Positions 17,201 through 27,650 of a stretch of 64,000 bases of DNA are shown one piece after another. The notes under the pieces were generated by a model. It was not told the DNA's origin. It saw nothing but the letters and a program-made list of their open reading frames with translations, and ran no database searches. The number at the start of each line of letters is the position of its first letter. The stretch's first letter is position 1. The DNA comes from Alteromonas gracilis (GTDB taxonomy: Bacteria; Pseudomonadota; Gammaproteobacteria; Enterobacterales; Alteromonadaceae): positions 287,486 to 351,485 of the forward strand of contig NZ_PVNO01000024.1 of the NCBI RefSeq assembly GCF_002993325.1. The letters run 5' to 3'. The translations under genes were made by a program, and so were the position numbers.

Positions 17201-19387
17201 TTGAGTGCAGCCAAGGTTGACCATGTAAAGAGCAAACCATTAGCGAAAGTCCTGAAGTTTACTTTACTAAAAGTAAACGTCATCGCAGGGCTTATTGCGC
17301 TGATCACCGTTACCTTTTTGATAAGTCTCGTTAACCAAGAGAAACGCATCGTAGCGAGCCTGACAAAAGGGCACGCCATTGAAGCTGACATTCTTGCTGC
17401 TGAGCAGCACATCAACCGCTACAATCTTCGTAATTTCGCTGACTCCCCTACTGCAACGGCATCGTTTAATAATCTTAAACTACCATTAAGCGTAGCCCAT
17501 CAGAACTTACGTCTTTTCTTTGAGACCGAACTAGGTATCTCCGAAGCAGGCCGTATCTTGGATGAGGATACCTTTTTAGCAATATCTCGTAATTTAGGCA
17601 ATGGACCAAGCGAGCAAAAGGCTGTCGATGTGCTTAATCTAGTACATACTCTCGTGAAGAGCCCGCCGAATATAGCAGCACGTTACGACACGAGTGGATT
17701 GACCCTACTTCCTCTGATGACGTTCATCCAAGACCGCGAAAGCGCTAACTTCAATGAATTACAAGGCCTCTACAGTCGCTTCTATCTTACCCTCATCGTC
17801 GGCGTTATAGCGCTGTCATCGTGGTACTTTGTGGCTTGGTTAATCTACAAAAGACATACACGTAGTGGCCGCCATAAGTTTAGTAAGTCAAAGTTAAGAG
17901 TGACCCCAATAAACGATGACTCCGAGATGCAAAATAAAGCGTTTTTGCAGCTTATTAGCCATGAGTTTCGCGCACCGATAAGCGCAATAATCAGTGCACT
18001 TGAGCTTATTCCGAACATGGAGTCTAAGCGTTCTCATTTAATTCAACAGGCAGAGCAGTCCAGCTATCGATTACTTAACCTTACGAATAATCTGACTGAG
18101 GTTCTTGCGAATAAAGCCGACGATGACCTTCAATTAACCAAAATTGATTTAATAAGCCTGCTTGATGAATGTATTTCACCTTTTTCAGTCCAAGTAAAAG
18201 ACAAGAAAATCGAATTTAATATGCACTGCAGTCACAGCGTACCCCAGTATGTAAATACGGATCCTATTGCTATTTCAAAGGTGATAACCAACATACTTGA
18301 TAACGCAGTCAAGTTTACTACCAATGGGCTAATTGATGTTGCCATTACAACCCAAGTCAAAAAACGAGAAATATTCTTAGTCGTCGTTATCAGCGATACG
18401 GGAATAGGCATTGATGATGTCACTCAGAAACGCATGTTTGAGAGGTTCTATCGCGGCGAACATGCCAACGTTCGGCGTTATCCTGGCGCAGGTATTGGGC
18501 TATCTATTGCAAGCAAATGCATCGCTAAACTTGGTGGGGATATAGAAGTTTCAAGCACAGTAGGCGTAGGTTCAGAGTTTAAGATTTTTATCCCCCTTAA
18601 CCCCGTCGAAATTAAACAGCCAGCAGTGGAAACCCCGTCTAACGCCAAGTTTGCGGTGGTTGACGATCTCGAAATCTCACGGCTACATTTACAAGCTATT
18701 ATTACCTCTGAGGGTTTTACAGCACGTACGTTTTCATCGGGTGCAAACCTTTTAAACCTTCACGATGAAATATTGCAGTTCTCCGGAATTATTGTCGACC
18801 TTTATATGCCTGGGATGAATGGCCTTGAACTGGTAAAAACTTTACGAGCGATATACAGAGAAAGGGTTCCGCCCATAATCGTATTATCAGCCACACCGGA
18901 TATTGCAAATATCATCGCTACTAGCGAACTGCCGGTCTACCAAGGCTTTGTAAAGCCAATCGACCGAAACAGGTTTGTAGATGCGCTTCGTCATCTAACC
19001 ACAAATAGCAAAAATGCAGTGCCCGATGAGAAAAAGGCACGAATATTAGTTGTTGAAGATGAGCCTATAAATGCTGAATTGGTCGAATACATGCTTCAAT
19101 GTATGGGGCACGAGGTGACTGTAAGTTACACGGGCGATGATGCTATTAGCAGAGCCAATGAAACCGCCTTTGACTGTGTTTTACTCGATATTAACCTGCC
19201 AGACATTAGCGGTTTGGAGGTTGCGAAAATACTGAAGGAAGGCCGTCCCGACCTTCCTATCATCGCATTAACAGCAAATGCACATCGCGACGATAAAGAA
19301 GCCTCTTTACGTTCGGGTATTCGTTACCATCTTGTAAAACCTGTAACCTTTCAAGAGCTTAAAAATACGCTTCGCTTGGCACTTTAA
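17201..19387 (+). CDS. Hybrid sensor histidine kinase with two receiver domains
   Basis: Membrane-bound two-component hybrid kinase, 728 residues, starting at a TTG (17201) behind AGGAAG. The order is TM1 (about 25-48), a periplasmic region of about 140 residues, TM2 (about 193-215), and HisKA with SHEFRAPISA (phospho-acceptor His254). The HATPase follows with N-box NILDNAVKFT and G-boxes DTGIGI and GAGIGLSIA. Receiver 1 has the phospho-acceptor Asp533 in VDLYMPGMNG, and receiver 2 has Asp663 in LLDINLPDISG. There is no Hpt domain, so a separate phosphotransfer protein is expected. The signal sensed is unknown. It is convergent with the GGDEF gene, only 16 bp apart. Confidence 0.9.
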   Translation: MSAAKVDHVKSKPLAKVLKFTLLKVNVIAGLIALITVTFLISLVNQEKRIVASLTKGHAIEADILAAEQHINRYNLRNFADSPTATASFNNLKLPLSVAHQNLRLFFETELGISEAGRILDEDTFLAISRNLGNGPSEQKAVDVLNLVHTLVKSPPNIAARYDTSGLTLLPLMTFIQDRESANFNELQGLYSRFYLTLIVGVIALSSWYFVAWLIYKRHTRSGRHKFSKSKLRVTPINDDSEMQNKAFLQLISHEFRAPISAIISALELIPNMESKRSHLIQQAEQSSYRLLNLTNNLTEVLANKADDDLQLTKIDLISLLDECISPFSVQVKDKKIEFNMHCSHSVPQYVNTDPIAISKVITNILDNAVKFTTNGLIDVAITTQVKKREIFLVVVISDTGIGIDDVTQKRMFERFYRGEHANVRRYPGAGIGLSIASKCIAKLGGDIEVSSTVGVGSEFKIFIPLNPVEIKQPAVETPSNAKFAVVDDLEISRLHLQAIITSEGFTARTFSSGANLLNLHDEILQFSGIIVDLYMPGMNGLELVKTLRAIYRERVPPIIVLSATPDIANIIATSELPVYQGFVKPIDRNRFVDALRHLTTNSKNAVPDEKKARILVVEDEPINAELVEYMLQCMGHEVTVSYTGDDAISRANETAFDCVLLDINLPDISGLEVAKILKEGRPDLPIIALTANAHRDDKEASLRSGIRYHLVKPVTFQELKNTLRLAL

Positions 19388-19403
19388 TAGTGCTGAGCCG
19401 GTT

Positions 19404-20378
19404 TTATTCGTAAATACAGTATTGGTTTCGGCCGCTTTCTTTTGCTTTATAAAGCGCTTGGTCTGAACATTCTAACCAGGCCATCGCACTTTTAAAGTCT
19501 GCAGAGAATTGAGCAAGGCCAAGACTAACAGTGAAACTTATCGACTCTCCTTCATGCTCAACCGTTAAACGCTGTGCGAGTTGGCGAATTCGCTCTGCAA
19601 CGGCTCTCGCATCTTCTACCGTGGAATCATTCAACATGATAGCAAACTCTTCCCCGCCATATCGTCCTGCTAAATCGGTTTCCCTTACACAACGCTTTAT
19701 TAGCGCTGCAAGCATTTGAATAACTTTATCACCGGCTTGATGACCGTAAGTATCGTTAATGCGCTTAAAGTGATCGATATCCAACATGAGCGCTGTACTT
19801 GGTTTACCTCTACGAACGCACAGCTTATACATCTCGTCAAAGCGTTCTTGCCAATAGCGACGGTTAAAAAGCCCGGTGAGACCGTCAACGCGACTCGCTG
19901 TTTTCAGCTCTTCGTTCAGGTGCTCCATACCCAACTTGCCTAACGCTTGCTCAGTTACGTCGTATACAAGCATACAAAAGCGTTCAACTCGGCCATTATT
20001 TTCTACAATAGGAAAAATGGTCACGTTTTGATACATAAACTCGGCGGCGCAAGTAACGGGGCGATTACAGGTAAACTTGAATAAGAAAGGACGCTGCTCC
20101 CATATAATGAAGACAGGGCTTTTCAAATTGAAGACCGGGTCGATTTTCGTTCTCAGCCATGCCTCATCTATCTCAGAAAAATGAGAAAAAATGCTGCCGC
20201 CAATCACTGACTGTGCTTTTTTAGCGCTGTGGTTTTCTAAAAACTTGTTCCACACGTGTACTGTAAAATTACGGTCAAGTACCGCAATTCCAACCTCTAT
20301 GGAATCAAGTAATTCCAGGGGAACCTGAGAAGCCGTACCTTCCGTGTTCTGGGTCAACGTTTTTGTTGAAGCATTCAT
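19404..20378 (-). CDS. PAS-GGDEF diguanylate cyclase
   Basis: Makes cyclic di-GMP. The N-terminal PAS domain (ELLDSIEVGIAVLDRNFTVH to about residue 150) is followed by a complete GGDEF domain, with the active motif GGEEF in AGRYGGEEFAIML. An RxxD inhibitory site (RETD) sits five residues before it, so product inhibition is expected. There is no membrane segment, so it is cytosolic. Its ATG overlaps the TGA of the upstream response-regulator gene (ATGA at 20375-20378), which implies translational coupling; the receiver protein probably controls or reports on this enzyme. Confidence 0.92.
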   Translation of the reverse strand: MNASTKTLTQNTEGTASQVPLELLDSIEVGIAVLDRNFTVHVWNKFLENHSAKKAQSVIGGSIFSHFSEIDEAWLRTKIDPVFNLKSPVFIIWEQRPFLFKFTCNRPVTCAAEFMYQNVTIFPIVENNGRVERFCMLVYDVTEQALGKLGMEHLNEELKTASRVDGLTGLFNRRYWQERFDEMYKLCVRRGKPSTALMLDIDHFKRINDTYGHQAGDKVIQMLAALIKRCVRETDLAGRYGGEEFAIMLNDSTVEDARAVAERIRQLAQRLTVEHEGESISFTVSLGLAQFSADFKSAMAWLECSDQALYKAKESGRNQYCIYE

Positions 20379-21442
20379 AGACTTTCCTTGCCACCGTTAG
20401 CGTCCATTTCATCACTTAATAAGCGTTCGTAAACGTGATTCATGGCATCTCCGGGAAAGAGCAGCAGTAAATCAAACGAGATATCCCTTGCTTTAATGGC
20501 ATACCCAATCTCTATGGCCATTAGCTTGCCCCACCGGTGCACATTATCACTCAACAACGCTGACAAACCTTGATGTTGACCAAGCAACACTGGGTGAGTG
20601 TGACTGAATGCTACGTTTAACTGTTCAGACAAACCGTTCAAGCACGCACCGATAAGGATATTAGACACGTCCATAAGCGCTTCTAACGCTAATTTATCAG
20701 ACGACGCTGAAGGCGGGTATTTTAGTAGGTCAACGATGTTTTGAGAGTTGGTGTCATTGAAGATCACCAGTGCTTCACCACTTATGCCCTCGCTGATAAA
20801 TCCCTTAGAAACCGCTGACACGCTCTCGTTTCGGTTTATCTCAGCCACCGCCATAGAGAGTTCGTTGCTCTCTATAAGGTTTACATTCGGGATAGGTAAA
20901 TCAATGAATTCACCCAGTAGTTCAGCGAGGTTTTCCCCTGCTCGCCCCATAGCGATGTTCACCATTTCCCTACAGGCGTCTAATTTATCTTCGTTGCTTG
21001 TCGGTTCATCTCGTGTTTGAGGCGCATCATTTTTTTGCACTGTGTTTAAACGAGCACCTGACGAATGACCTTCACCACTGTAGATACCGTAAGACGATAA
21101 TATATGGCTGAGCTTTTCGTTATCGATGGGCTTTCTGATAAAATCTAATGCACCAAGCGCCAGCATTTTTTCTCGTGCTTGTGCCTGCACATCACCCGAC
21201 ACAACGATTACCAAACACGGTAAGTCGAACTTACGGATAGCTTCCATTGTTTGATAGCCATCCATAACCGGCATATTGAGATCTAAAAAAACGACATCTC
21301 CTTTACCTTCTCGAATAAGCGTTAGCGCCTGTTCACCATTTTCAGCAAAAGAAACATCCACATCCCAATTATCAGGCAAACTACGCGCCATTTGACGCCT
21401 TGCGAAACCCGAGTCGTCGCAAATCAATATTGGAGTACTCAT
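20375..21442 (-). CDS. Response regulator fused to a CheC/CheX-like phosphatase domain
   Basis: The N-terminal receiver (residues 1-120) has DD, the phospho-acceptor in VVFLDLNMPVMDGY, and the conserved Lys in FIRKPID. After a Ser/Pro-rich linker, residues about 150-350 resemble the CheC/CheX/FliY aspartyl-phosphate phosphatase fold. It has the pattern DACREMVNIAMGRAGENLAE near the start of the domain and a second similar segment, ALMDVSNILIGACLNGLSEQ. This would be a receiver that also dephosphorylates response regulators. It lies 9 bp after thyA and is translationally coupled to the diguanylate cyclase. Confidence 0.8.
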   Translation of the reverse strand: MSTPILICDDSGFARRQMARSLPDNWDVDVSFAENGEQALTLIREGKGDVVFLDLNMPVMDGYQTMEAIRKFDLPCLVIVVSGDVQAQAREKMLALGALDFIRKPIDNEKLSHILSSYGIYSGEGHSSGARLNTVQKNDAPQTRDEPTSNEDKLDACREMVNIAMGRAGENLAELLGEFIDLPIPNVNLIESNELSMAVAEINRNESVSAVSKGFISEGISGEALVIFNDTNSQNIVDLLKYPPSASSDKLALEALMDVSNILIGACLNGLSEQLNVAFSHTHPVLLGQHQGLSALLSDNVHRWGKLMAIEIGYAIKARDISFDLLLLFPGDAMNHVYERLLSDEMDANGGKESL

Positions 21443-21451
21443 GGTAACGCC

Positions 21452-22285
21452 TTAAACTGCGACGGGGGCTTTAATGTGTGGATGTGACTGGTAGTTTTTT
21501 AGCGTGAAGTCGTCAAAAGAAAACCCAAAGATGTCTTTAACTTCCGGGTTTATTTCCATTGTTGGACGTGCAAACGGCTCGCGGCTAAGCTGCAGCTCGA
21601 CCTGTTCAAGATGATTTGAGTACAAGTGCGCATCACCTAGCGTATGAATGAAATCACCGGGCTCCAGATCGCAAACTTGGGCAATCATCATGGTGAGAAG
21701 TGCATAACTTGCAATATTAAATGGCACGCCCAAGAAAATGTCGCCGCTGCGTTGATACAGCTGACAGCTTAGCTTTCCGTCAAGCACATAGAACTGGAAC
21801 AGCGTGTGACAAGGGGGCAGCGCCTGTTTACCCATTGCCGCATTTTCTTTTGGAGAATAATTGGTGTCTGGCAAAACCGCTGGATTCCACCCGCTCACGA
21901 TAAGACGTCGAGAGTCAGGGTTGGTCTTGATTTGCTCTACCACTTCTGCGATTTGATCTACCGACGTACCATCGCCGCGATCCCAACTGCGCCACTGTTG
22001 ACCATAAATAGGGCCAAGCTCACCCTCATCAGTTGCCCATTCATCCCATATTTTCACGCCATGCTCTTTTAAATAGGCGATGTTAGTCTCGCCTTTTAGA
22101 AACCAAAGCAGCTCATGAATAATTGATTTAAGGTGGCACTTCTTCGTGGTCACCAACGGAAAACCTTCTTGGAGGTTAAATCGCATCTGATAGCCAAATA
22201 CACTTAACGTACCCGTACCAGTTCGATCTTCCTTTTTCACACCCGTATCACGTACATGGCGCATTAATGCGAGATATTCTTTCAT
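21452..22285 (-). CDS. thyA: Thymidylate synthase ThyA
   Basis: Converts dUMP to dTMP using methylene-tetrahydrofolate. The catalytic Cys lies in [11 protein letters not shown], and the family signatures [36 protein letters not shown] and HTLGDAHLY are intact. The 277 residues exceed E. coli's 264 because of an insertion before the catalytic Cys ([14 protein letters not shown]). It follows lgt by 18 bp, the widespread lgt-thyA arrangement. The dihydrofolate reductase that regenerates its cofactor is encoded at 45306-45806. Confidence 0.97.
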   Translation of the reverse strand: MKEYLALMRHVRDTGVKKEDRTGTGTLSVFGYQMRFNLQEGFPLVTTKKCHLKSIIHELLWFLKGETNIAYLKEHGVKIWDEWATDEGELGPIYGQQWRSWDRGDGTSVDQIAEVVEQIKTNPDSRRLIVSGWNPAVLPDTNYSPKENAAMGKQALPPCHTLFQFYVLDGKLSCQLYQRSGDIFLGVPFNIASYALLTMMIAQVCDLEPGDFIHTLGDAHLYSNHLEQVELQLSREPFARPTMEINPEVKDIFGFSFDDFTLKNYQSHPHIKAPVAV

Positions 22286-22303
22286 CGTTATTCTTATATT
22301 TAT

Positions 22304-23107
22304 TTACTGTTCAACACGGTCTTTTCCACGCATATATGCGCGTACTAATAATCCTATTCCTAAAGCAATCATAGGTAAACAAAGAAGTTGTCCTTGGCTT
22401 AGGCCCATTTGATATAAGCCAATATGCGCGTCGGGCTCTCTGAAAAACTCAACGATAAAACGGAAGCTTCCGTAGCCTAATAAGAACAAACCACTGACTG
22501 CCCCTACTGGGCGCTTTTTAGCAGAATAAAGCCATAAAATGATAAAGAGTAAAACCCCCTCTAGCGCAAACTCGTAGAGCTGAGAGGGATGGCGAGGCAC
22601 ATTACCCGCATTGGGAAATATAACCGCCCATGGCACATCGGTACTGCGCCCCCAAAGCTCTGCGTTAAGGAAGTTTCCAATTCGCCCTGCACCTAACCCA
22701 ATCGGTACAAGTGGCGCGACGAAGTCCCCTAATCTCAGGAAAGTCGTGTTCATACACTTCGCTCGCCAAAACAGCGCCGCCAATACTCCAAGTAATCCAC
22801 CGTGGAATGACATACCGCCAGCCCAAATCTTAAAGAGATACAGCGGGTCGTCGAGGAACATGCCAAACTGATAAAAGAATACGTAACCGATACGGCCACC
22901 TAAAATAACGCCAACAAAGCTCCAGAAAAGTAAATCGCTTAGCTGCTCGCGACTCCAATTCGTTTGTGACAGGCGCTTTTGTGCCAATAGATAGGCGGCG
23001 ATGAAGCCCACAAGGTACATTAGACCGTACCAACGAACACTTAACGGGCCCATACTGAAGATAACGGGGTCGATACTGGGGAATACCAGATAACTGCTCT
23101 GTTCCAT
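22304..23107 (-). CDS. lgt: Prolipoprotein diacylglyceryl transferase Lgt
   Basis: Inner-membrane enzyme that moves diacylglycerol from phosphatidylglycerol to the lipobox Cys of prolipoproteins. The family signature [18 protein letters not shown] is present, along with about seven membrane segments and the conserved HGGLLG. An in-frame TTG at 23119 would overlap the upstream gene. I prefer the ATG at 23107 (267 residues), because the family starts shortly before [20 protein letters not shown]. It sits between the TauE-like gene and thyA in one transcription unit. Confidence 0.95.
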   Translation of the reverse strand: MEQSSYLVFPSIDPVIFSMGPLSVRWYGLMYLVGFIAAYLLAQKRLSQTNWSREQLSDLLFWSFVGVILGGRIGYVFFYQFGMFLDDPLYLFKIWAGGMSFHGGLLGVLAALFWRAKCMNTTFLRLGDFVAPLVPIGLGAGRIGNFLNAELWGRSTDVPWAVIFPNAGNVPRHPSQLYEFALEGVLLFIILWLYSAKKRPVGAVSGLFLLGYGSFRFIVEFFREPDAHIGLYQMGLSQGQLLCLPMIALGIGLLVRAYMRGKDRVEQ

Positions 23108-23111
23108 TACT

Positions 23112-23918
23112 TTATTCAATTCCTAAAATCATTCTAATACTTACGAGAACCAGCAAGCATGCCAACATCGCTTTCAATATGCGAACGTTCACGCGCTGTC
23201 CAAGCTTCGCGCCAATATTTGCGGTGAACATCGAGGTAGCAACAATACCAGCTGTAGCGGGTAAATAAACATATCCTAAACTGTGTTCTGGTACATCTAT
23301 CGCATTCCACCCTGCAATAACAAAACTAGTGGTTCCAAAGACCGCAATAACTAAGCCGCAAAAAGCAGCACAGCCGATAGCCGCGCGTACATTAACACGA
23401 AACCATACTAGAGCAGGCACCAACAATGCACCACCACCTATGCCCATCAACGCACTTAGCAAACCAGCACCACCTCCTACGACGGATAAGGTGCCGTTAG
23501 ACGCTTCGTTTTCGGACGCTTTTTGTTTCCCGAATATCATTTGCAGTGCAATTAAAATAACTAGTACGGCAAAAATATCCTTTAAGAGCTCACCGGATAT
23601 ATGACTTGCCACCTGTGCGCCTATAATAGCGCCAACGGCAATGCCCAAGCCCGTGTAAAGCACCACTCTACGTTGAATATTACCGAGTTTGTAATGAGCG
23701 AGCGCCGAGGACATGCCCGTAAAAATAATGGTTGAAAGCGAAGTAGCAATAGCAACCGGCATGACAGTTTCAGTGGTCATTCCCATAAAGTGAATGAGCA
23801 AATACGACAGTGCAGGCACGATAATAAGACCACCGCCAATGCCAAGCATTCCCGCGAGAATGCCAACAACGGAGCCTAGAATCAGGCAACTGACTATGAT
23901 AACAACGAATGGGTCCAT
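23112..23918 (-). CDS. TauE/SafE family membrane anion exporter
   Basis: An integral membrane protein of 268 residues with the internal duplication typical of TauE/Saf[20 protein letters not shown] near the N-terminus and [20 protein letters not shown] in the second half. The family moves sulfite or sulfoacetate-type anions out of the cell, but substrates are mostly untested. It starts 3 bp after the ptsP stop and ends next to the lgt start, so it is part of the rppH-ptsP-lgt-thyA run. The substrate cannot be told from context. Confidence 0.85.
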   Translation of the reverse strand: MDPFVVIIVSCLILGSVVGILAGMLGIGGGLIIVPALSYLLIHFMGMTTETVMPVAIATSLSTIIFTGMSSALAHYKLGNIQRRVVLYTGLGIAVGAIIGAQVASHISGELLKDIFAVLVILIALQMIFGKQKASENEASNGTLSVVGGGAGLLSALMGIGGGALLVPALVWFRVNVRAAIGCAAFCGLVIAVFGTTSFVIAGWNAIDVPEHSLGYVYLPATAGIVATSMFTANIGAKLGQRVNVRILKAMLACLLVLVSIRMILGIE

Positions 23919-23921
23919 TCC

Positions 23922-26240
23922 TTAGGCACCTGCTCGGATAAGGCCTCCAAGGCCCTTTGTTTCAAGATATTTATTCAAGTGCACAAAGACTTCTTCTTGA
24001 TTCACTGAAGTAAGTGCCAGCGAAAGTAATTGCTTACACTCATCTAACGTGACTTTTCGAATAAGCCAGTTGATCTTCCTTAAGTTAAAACCATTCATAC
24101 TCAATCGGCGGTATCCCATCCCCATTAGCAGTAATGCGCCAGCAGGCTCACCGGCAATTTCGCCACAAATAGTCACCGGCACCTGATTCTGATTAGCTTT
24201 TTGCACCACATCGTAAAGCGCACCTAATACCGCAGGATGATAACTGTTGTAGAGACCTGCTACTCGCGTATTGTTTCTATCTACCGCTAGTAAATACTGG
24301 GTTAAGTCATTGCTGCCTACCGAGAAAAAGTCGACGTGCTTGGCCAATTGAGGTAATTGATAAAGTACAGAAGGTACTTCAAGCATGATACCTAACTTAG
24401 GTTTGTTCAGGACCTCTCCTGACTCAGCTATTTCATCAGATATCTCGTAAAATGCCTGATTAATAAGTCGCTTTGCCTCTTGCACTTCAGACACGGTGGA
24501 GATCATGGGCAGCATTATTTGTAGGTTACTTAGCCCTACGCTTGCTCGAAGCATAGCGCGTACTTGAACCAAGAAAATTTCGGGATGATCCAACGTTAGA
24601 CGAATACCCCGCCACCCCAGAAATGGATTTTCCTCGCTGATTGGAAAATAAGGTAATGGCTTATCACCTCCCACGTCCAAGGTACGCATAGTGATAGGTA
24701 ATGTGGGCGCAGCCTCTAACACTTGGCGATATAATTCGACCTGCTCTTGTTCTGAGGGGAACCGCTCTCGAAGCATAAACGGGATTTCAGTTCTATAAAG
24801 CCCTACACCAGCACCAATTTGCTCAGCGTTTAATTCAACTTCAGCAGATAGGCCAGCATTGATATAGAGCGACATTCTGCAGCCATCTACGCTTTCACAC
24901 GGTTTATCAGCCTCTGCATCAATCTTTTCGGCGATCGCCGACTCTTCTTCAATGAGCTGAATAAACTCTGTTTTTATGTTGCGCTCAGGGGAAATAATGA
25001 CTTCACCAGAGTAGCCATCAAGCAGAATTTCTTTGTCTTCCAAAAGCGCTGGCGTTACATTTTGACAGCCCATCACGGCGGGCACGCCCATAGCTCTTGC
25101 TAAAATTGCAGCGTGAGAGTTGTTAGAACCACGAATAGAAATAATGCCCTGGAGCTTGTCTCTTGGAAACTCGGCAAGCATTGGCGCTGAAACCTCATCA
25201 GCCACCAAGATACTGGCTTTTGTGATGACCTTCTCTGTGACTTTCTGACCGTTAGCTTCATACAAAATGTTGGCTAATATACGGTCTGACAAGTCAACAA
25301 TATCAATGGCACGCTCTTGCATGTAGGGGTCGTCCATCGCACGAAAACGAGCAGCATAGCTTTCTATGACCATTTTCAGTGATGAGGCCGCATCCCAACC
25401 TTCGCGAATTTTTTCCTCAACCTCTCTTCCCAAACTATTTGCATCGAGCAGGTGATGATATAGCTGAAATATAGACTTAACGTCATCGGGAATGGCGTCA
25501 TCAAGTCCATTAGACAATGCGTCCACATGGCCTCGCGTTACCTCAACCCCTTTGCGGTATAATTGAATTTGATCTAACGGAGAATCAGTCCGTTTTACCA
25601 CCCAGTTTTTCAGGTTAATTGACTTGTCTAGCGACACCCCTTTACCAATCGCTAAGCCTGGCGAGCCTGCAATGCCCCGCACATTTTTTTGTCGGGCAGT
25701 GTTGTCATTGGAATTTGAGAGTGTCAGCGCACCGCGAATATCGGCATTAGTGATTTCCAACGCTAGCTGCGCGGCCAGAGTAACCAAGAACGCCTCTTCA
25801 TCTTCGCTGAAGCGTCGCATTTCAGCCTGCTGGAGCGTAATAACGCCAAGCACACGCCTTTGATTGATGATGGGTGTGCCCAGAAACGCGTTGTACTTTT
25901 CTTCTTTTACTTCGGGGTAGTGCTTAAACCTGGGGTGGCTGGGTGCATCAACAATATTGAGAGGTTCCTCTCGTTGTCCTACAAGACCAATAAGCCCTTC
26001 AGAGAAACCAATGCGAACTTGCTCTACGGCGTCTGGGTGAAGACCGTCGGTAGCTTTGAGTATGAACTCTTGCGCCTCGTAGTCAGCGAGATATATGGAA
26101 CAAGAGTCCACATTTAGCGTTTGCTTAACACGCGAGGCAAGCCGGAATAACGCCGTATCGAGTGCAGAAATCTGACTAATTTCCTGCACGATACGTTTTA
26201 ATGTAGTTAGCATTGCGCCTTGCTGGCTTTGAGGGCTCAC
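23922..26240 (-). CDS. ptsP: Nitrogen-PTS enzyme I PtsP (phosphoenolpyruvate-protein phosphotransferase)
   Basis: First enzyme of the nitrogen-related phosphotransferase system: takes phosphate from PEP and passes it to NPr. The N-terminal GAF domain (about residues 15-160, with VDSCSIYLADYEAQEF) marks PtsP rather than the sugar enzyme I. The phospho-accepting His lies in IRGSNNSHAAILARAMGVPA, and the PEP-binding C-terminus has ICGEIAGEPAG. A GTG at 26240 has a strong AAGGAG; an in-frame ATG at 26213 (MLTTLKRIVQEIS) matches the E. coli start, so nine extra residues are uncertain. It follows rppH, the usual order. Confidence 0.95.
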   Translation of the reverse strand: MSPQSQQGAMLTTLKRIVQEISQISALDTALFRLASRVKQTLNVDSCSIYLADYEAQEFILKATDGLHPDAVEQVRIGFSEGLIGLVGQREEPLNIVDAPSHPRFKHYPEVKEEKYNAFLGTPIINQRRVLGVITLQQAEMRRFSEDEEAFLVTLAAQLALEITNADIRGALTLSNSNDNTARQKNVRGIAGSPGLAIGKGVSLDKSINLKNWVVKRTDSPLDQIQLYRKGVEVTRGHVDALSNGLDDAIPDDVKSIFQLYHHLLDANSLGREVEEKIREGWDAASSLKMVIESYAARFRAMDDPYMQERAIDIVDLSDRILANILYEANGQKVTEKVITKASILVADEVSAPMLAEFPRDKLQGIISIRGSNNSHAAILARAMGVPAVMGCQNVTPALLEDKEILLDGYSGEVIISPERNIKTEFIQLIEEESAIAEKIDAEADKPCESVDGCRMSLYINAGLSAEVELNAEQIGAGVGLYRTEIPFMLRERFPSEQEQVELYRQVLEAAPTLPITMRTLDVGGDKPLPYFPISEENPFLGWRGIRLTLDHPEIFLVQVRAMLRASVGLSNLQIMLPMISTVSEVQEAKRLINQAFYEISDEIAESGEVLNKPKLGIMLEVPSVLYQLPQLAKHVDFFSVGSNDLTQYLLAVDRNNTRVAGLYNSYHPAVLGALYDVVQKANQNQVPVTICGEIAGEPAGALLLMGMGYRRLSMNGFNLRKINWLIRKVTLDECKQLLSLALTSVNQEEVFVHLNKYLETKGLGGLIRAGA

Positions 26241-26296
26241 CGGTTACTCCTTGTTCACTCGCTGCTTACACCCGCGCATAGCAATCTTCCGCATGT

Positions 26297-26839
26297 TTAG
26301 CCGCGCCTGCGCTTTTTGCCACGTTTGTGTGGCACTACGTTTTGGCGTTGTGGTGGACGATGCTGCGCAGACATGACCACAGGCGAGAACTCTTTCATTA
26401 CTCGTCTGTAAACGTCTCGCTTAAACGATACAACGTTTCTTATCGGATACCAGTAACTTACCCACCTCCAGTCATCAAACTCTGGATGACGCGTTTTGAG
26501 TACATTGACATCTCGCTCGTTGCAATCAAGCTGCAACAAGAACCATTTTTGTTTTTGCCCTATACAAACAGGGTTGCTGCCCTGACGAATTAATCGCTTA
26601 GGCAATTTATATCTCAGCCAGTTGCGGGTAACACTTAAAATAGTGACATCTTTCGGTGTCAGCCCTACTTCTTCGTGAAGCTCGCGGTACATAGCTTGTT
26701 CGGCAGTTTCCCCTTCATCAATTCCGCCTTGAGGGAACTGCCATGAATGTTGACCATAACGTCTTGCCCAAAATATTTGACCCATTTTGTTGCAAATCAC
26801 TATGCCCACATTCGCACGGAATCCATCGGCATCTATCAC
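26297..26839 (-). CDS. rppH: RNA pyrophosphohydrolase RppH (Nudix)
   Basis: Removes pyrophosphate from the 5' end of triphosphorylated mRNA, opening it to RNase E decay. The Nudix box [20 protein letters not shown] is complete, preceded by [14 protein letters not shown] longer in-frame start exists at 26878. A GTG at 26839 gives [17 protein letters not shown], which matches the family N-terminus exactly, and it has GGGAG five bases upstream, so I chose it (180 residues). The C-terminus is a basic tail ([17 protein letters not shown]). It heads the ptsP-lgt-thyA run and is divergent from mutH. Confidence 0.93.
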   Translation of the reverse strand: MIDADGFRANVGIVICNKMGQIFWARRYGQHSWQFPQGGIDEGETAEQAMYRELHEEVGLTPKDVTILSVTRNWLRYKLPKRLIRQGSNPVCIGQKQKWFLLQLDCNERDVNVLKTRHPEFDDWRWVSYWYPIRNVVSFKRDVYRRVMKEFSPVVMSAQHRPPQRQNVVPHKRGKKRRRG

Positions 26840-26951
26840 ATAGACTCCCGGGCACACTATACTGTTATATGTTTTCATTCTTCCATAAACTATGCTCCAA
26901 TCATAGCTTTAATGTTCGCCATCGCCGCTCAAATAGGAAATAACGACATTT

Positions 26952-27629
26952 ATGCAGCCCCCATCATCTCCGCCAACGTCATCAGAAAGCCTTTTACAGC
27001 GGTGTCATGCTATTGCTGGTTTGTCATTGGGAGAGTTAGCCGAGATGGCAAATATCGCTATTCCAGCTAATCTTCAGCGCCACAAAGGCTGGCCAGGCAT
27101 GCTCATAGAGAAATGGCTAGGGGCGAGTGCAGGCTCTAAACCTCAGCAAGACTTCCCTGAGCTGGGTATTGAATTGAAAACTATACCTATTGACGCTAAT
27201 TTTTCGCCATTAGAAACAACATATGTATGTTTTGCTCCGCTGCTCATGCCCCCTGGCATTACATGGGAAACTTCAAATGTGCGCAATAAATTACAGCAAG
27301 TTTTGTGGTTACCTATTGAAGGAGATAGAGCCATTCCGCTTGCGCAGAGAAGGGTCGCTACCGGTTTTTATTGGCGGCCCAACGTGCATGAAGATGCGCT
27401 GTTACGAAGCGACTGGGAAGAATTAGTTGAGCAAATTTCCACAGGACAGGTTGAGACGATCACCTCTCGTCAGGGTGTAGCGCTGCATATCCGGCCGAAA
27501 GCCGCGAACGGCAAAGTGCTCACAGATGCGTTAGGGCAAGAAGGTCAGCGCATAAAAACACGCCCGCGAGGGTTTTATTTGCGTAAGACATTTACCCACC
27601 AGATATTGTCAAACGCCTTTGGCGGTTAG
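26952..27629 (+). CDS. mutH: DNA mismatch repair endonuclease MutH
   Basis: Nicks the unmethylated strand at hemimethylated GATC sites when activated by MutS/MutL. The catalytic acidic/Lys cluster lies in DFPELGIELKTIPID, and the family segments NLQRHKGWPGMLIEKWLG and FYLRKTFTHQILSNAFG are conserved. Length (225) matches E. coli (229). Presence of MutH implies a Dam methyltransferase in this genome, which matters for the GATC cluster near 50.6 kb. It is divergent from rppH, the normal arrangement in gammaproteobacteria. Confidence 0.96.
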   Translation: MQPPSSPPTSSESLLQRCHAIAGLSLGELAEMANIAIPANLQRHKGWPGMLIEKWLGASAGSKPQQDFPELGIELKTIPIDANFSPLETTYVCFAPLLMPPGITWETSNVRNKLQQVLWLPIEGDRAIPLAQRRVATGFYWRPNVHEDALLRSDWEELVEQISTGQVETITSRQGVALHIRPKAANGKVLTDALGQEGQRIKTRPRGFYLRKTFTHQILSNAFGG

Positions 27630-27650
27630 CGATGGCAGCGGTCGTGCCAC

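Noticed and set aside
26747..27070. Plus-strand frames overlapping rppH and mutH
   Set aside because: They run across the rppH coding region and into mutH out of frame; no motif or start signal.
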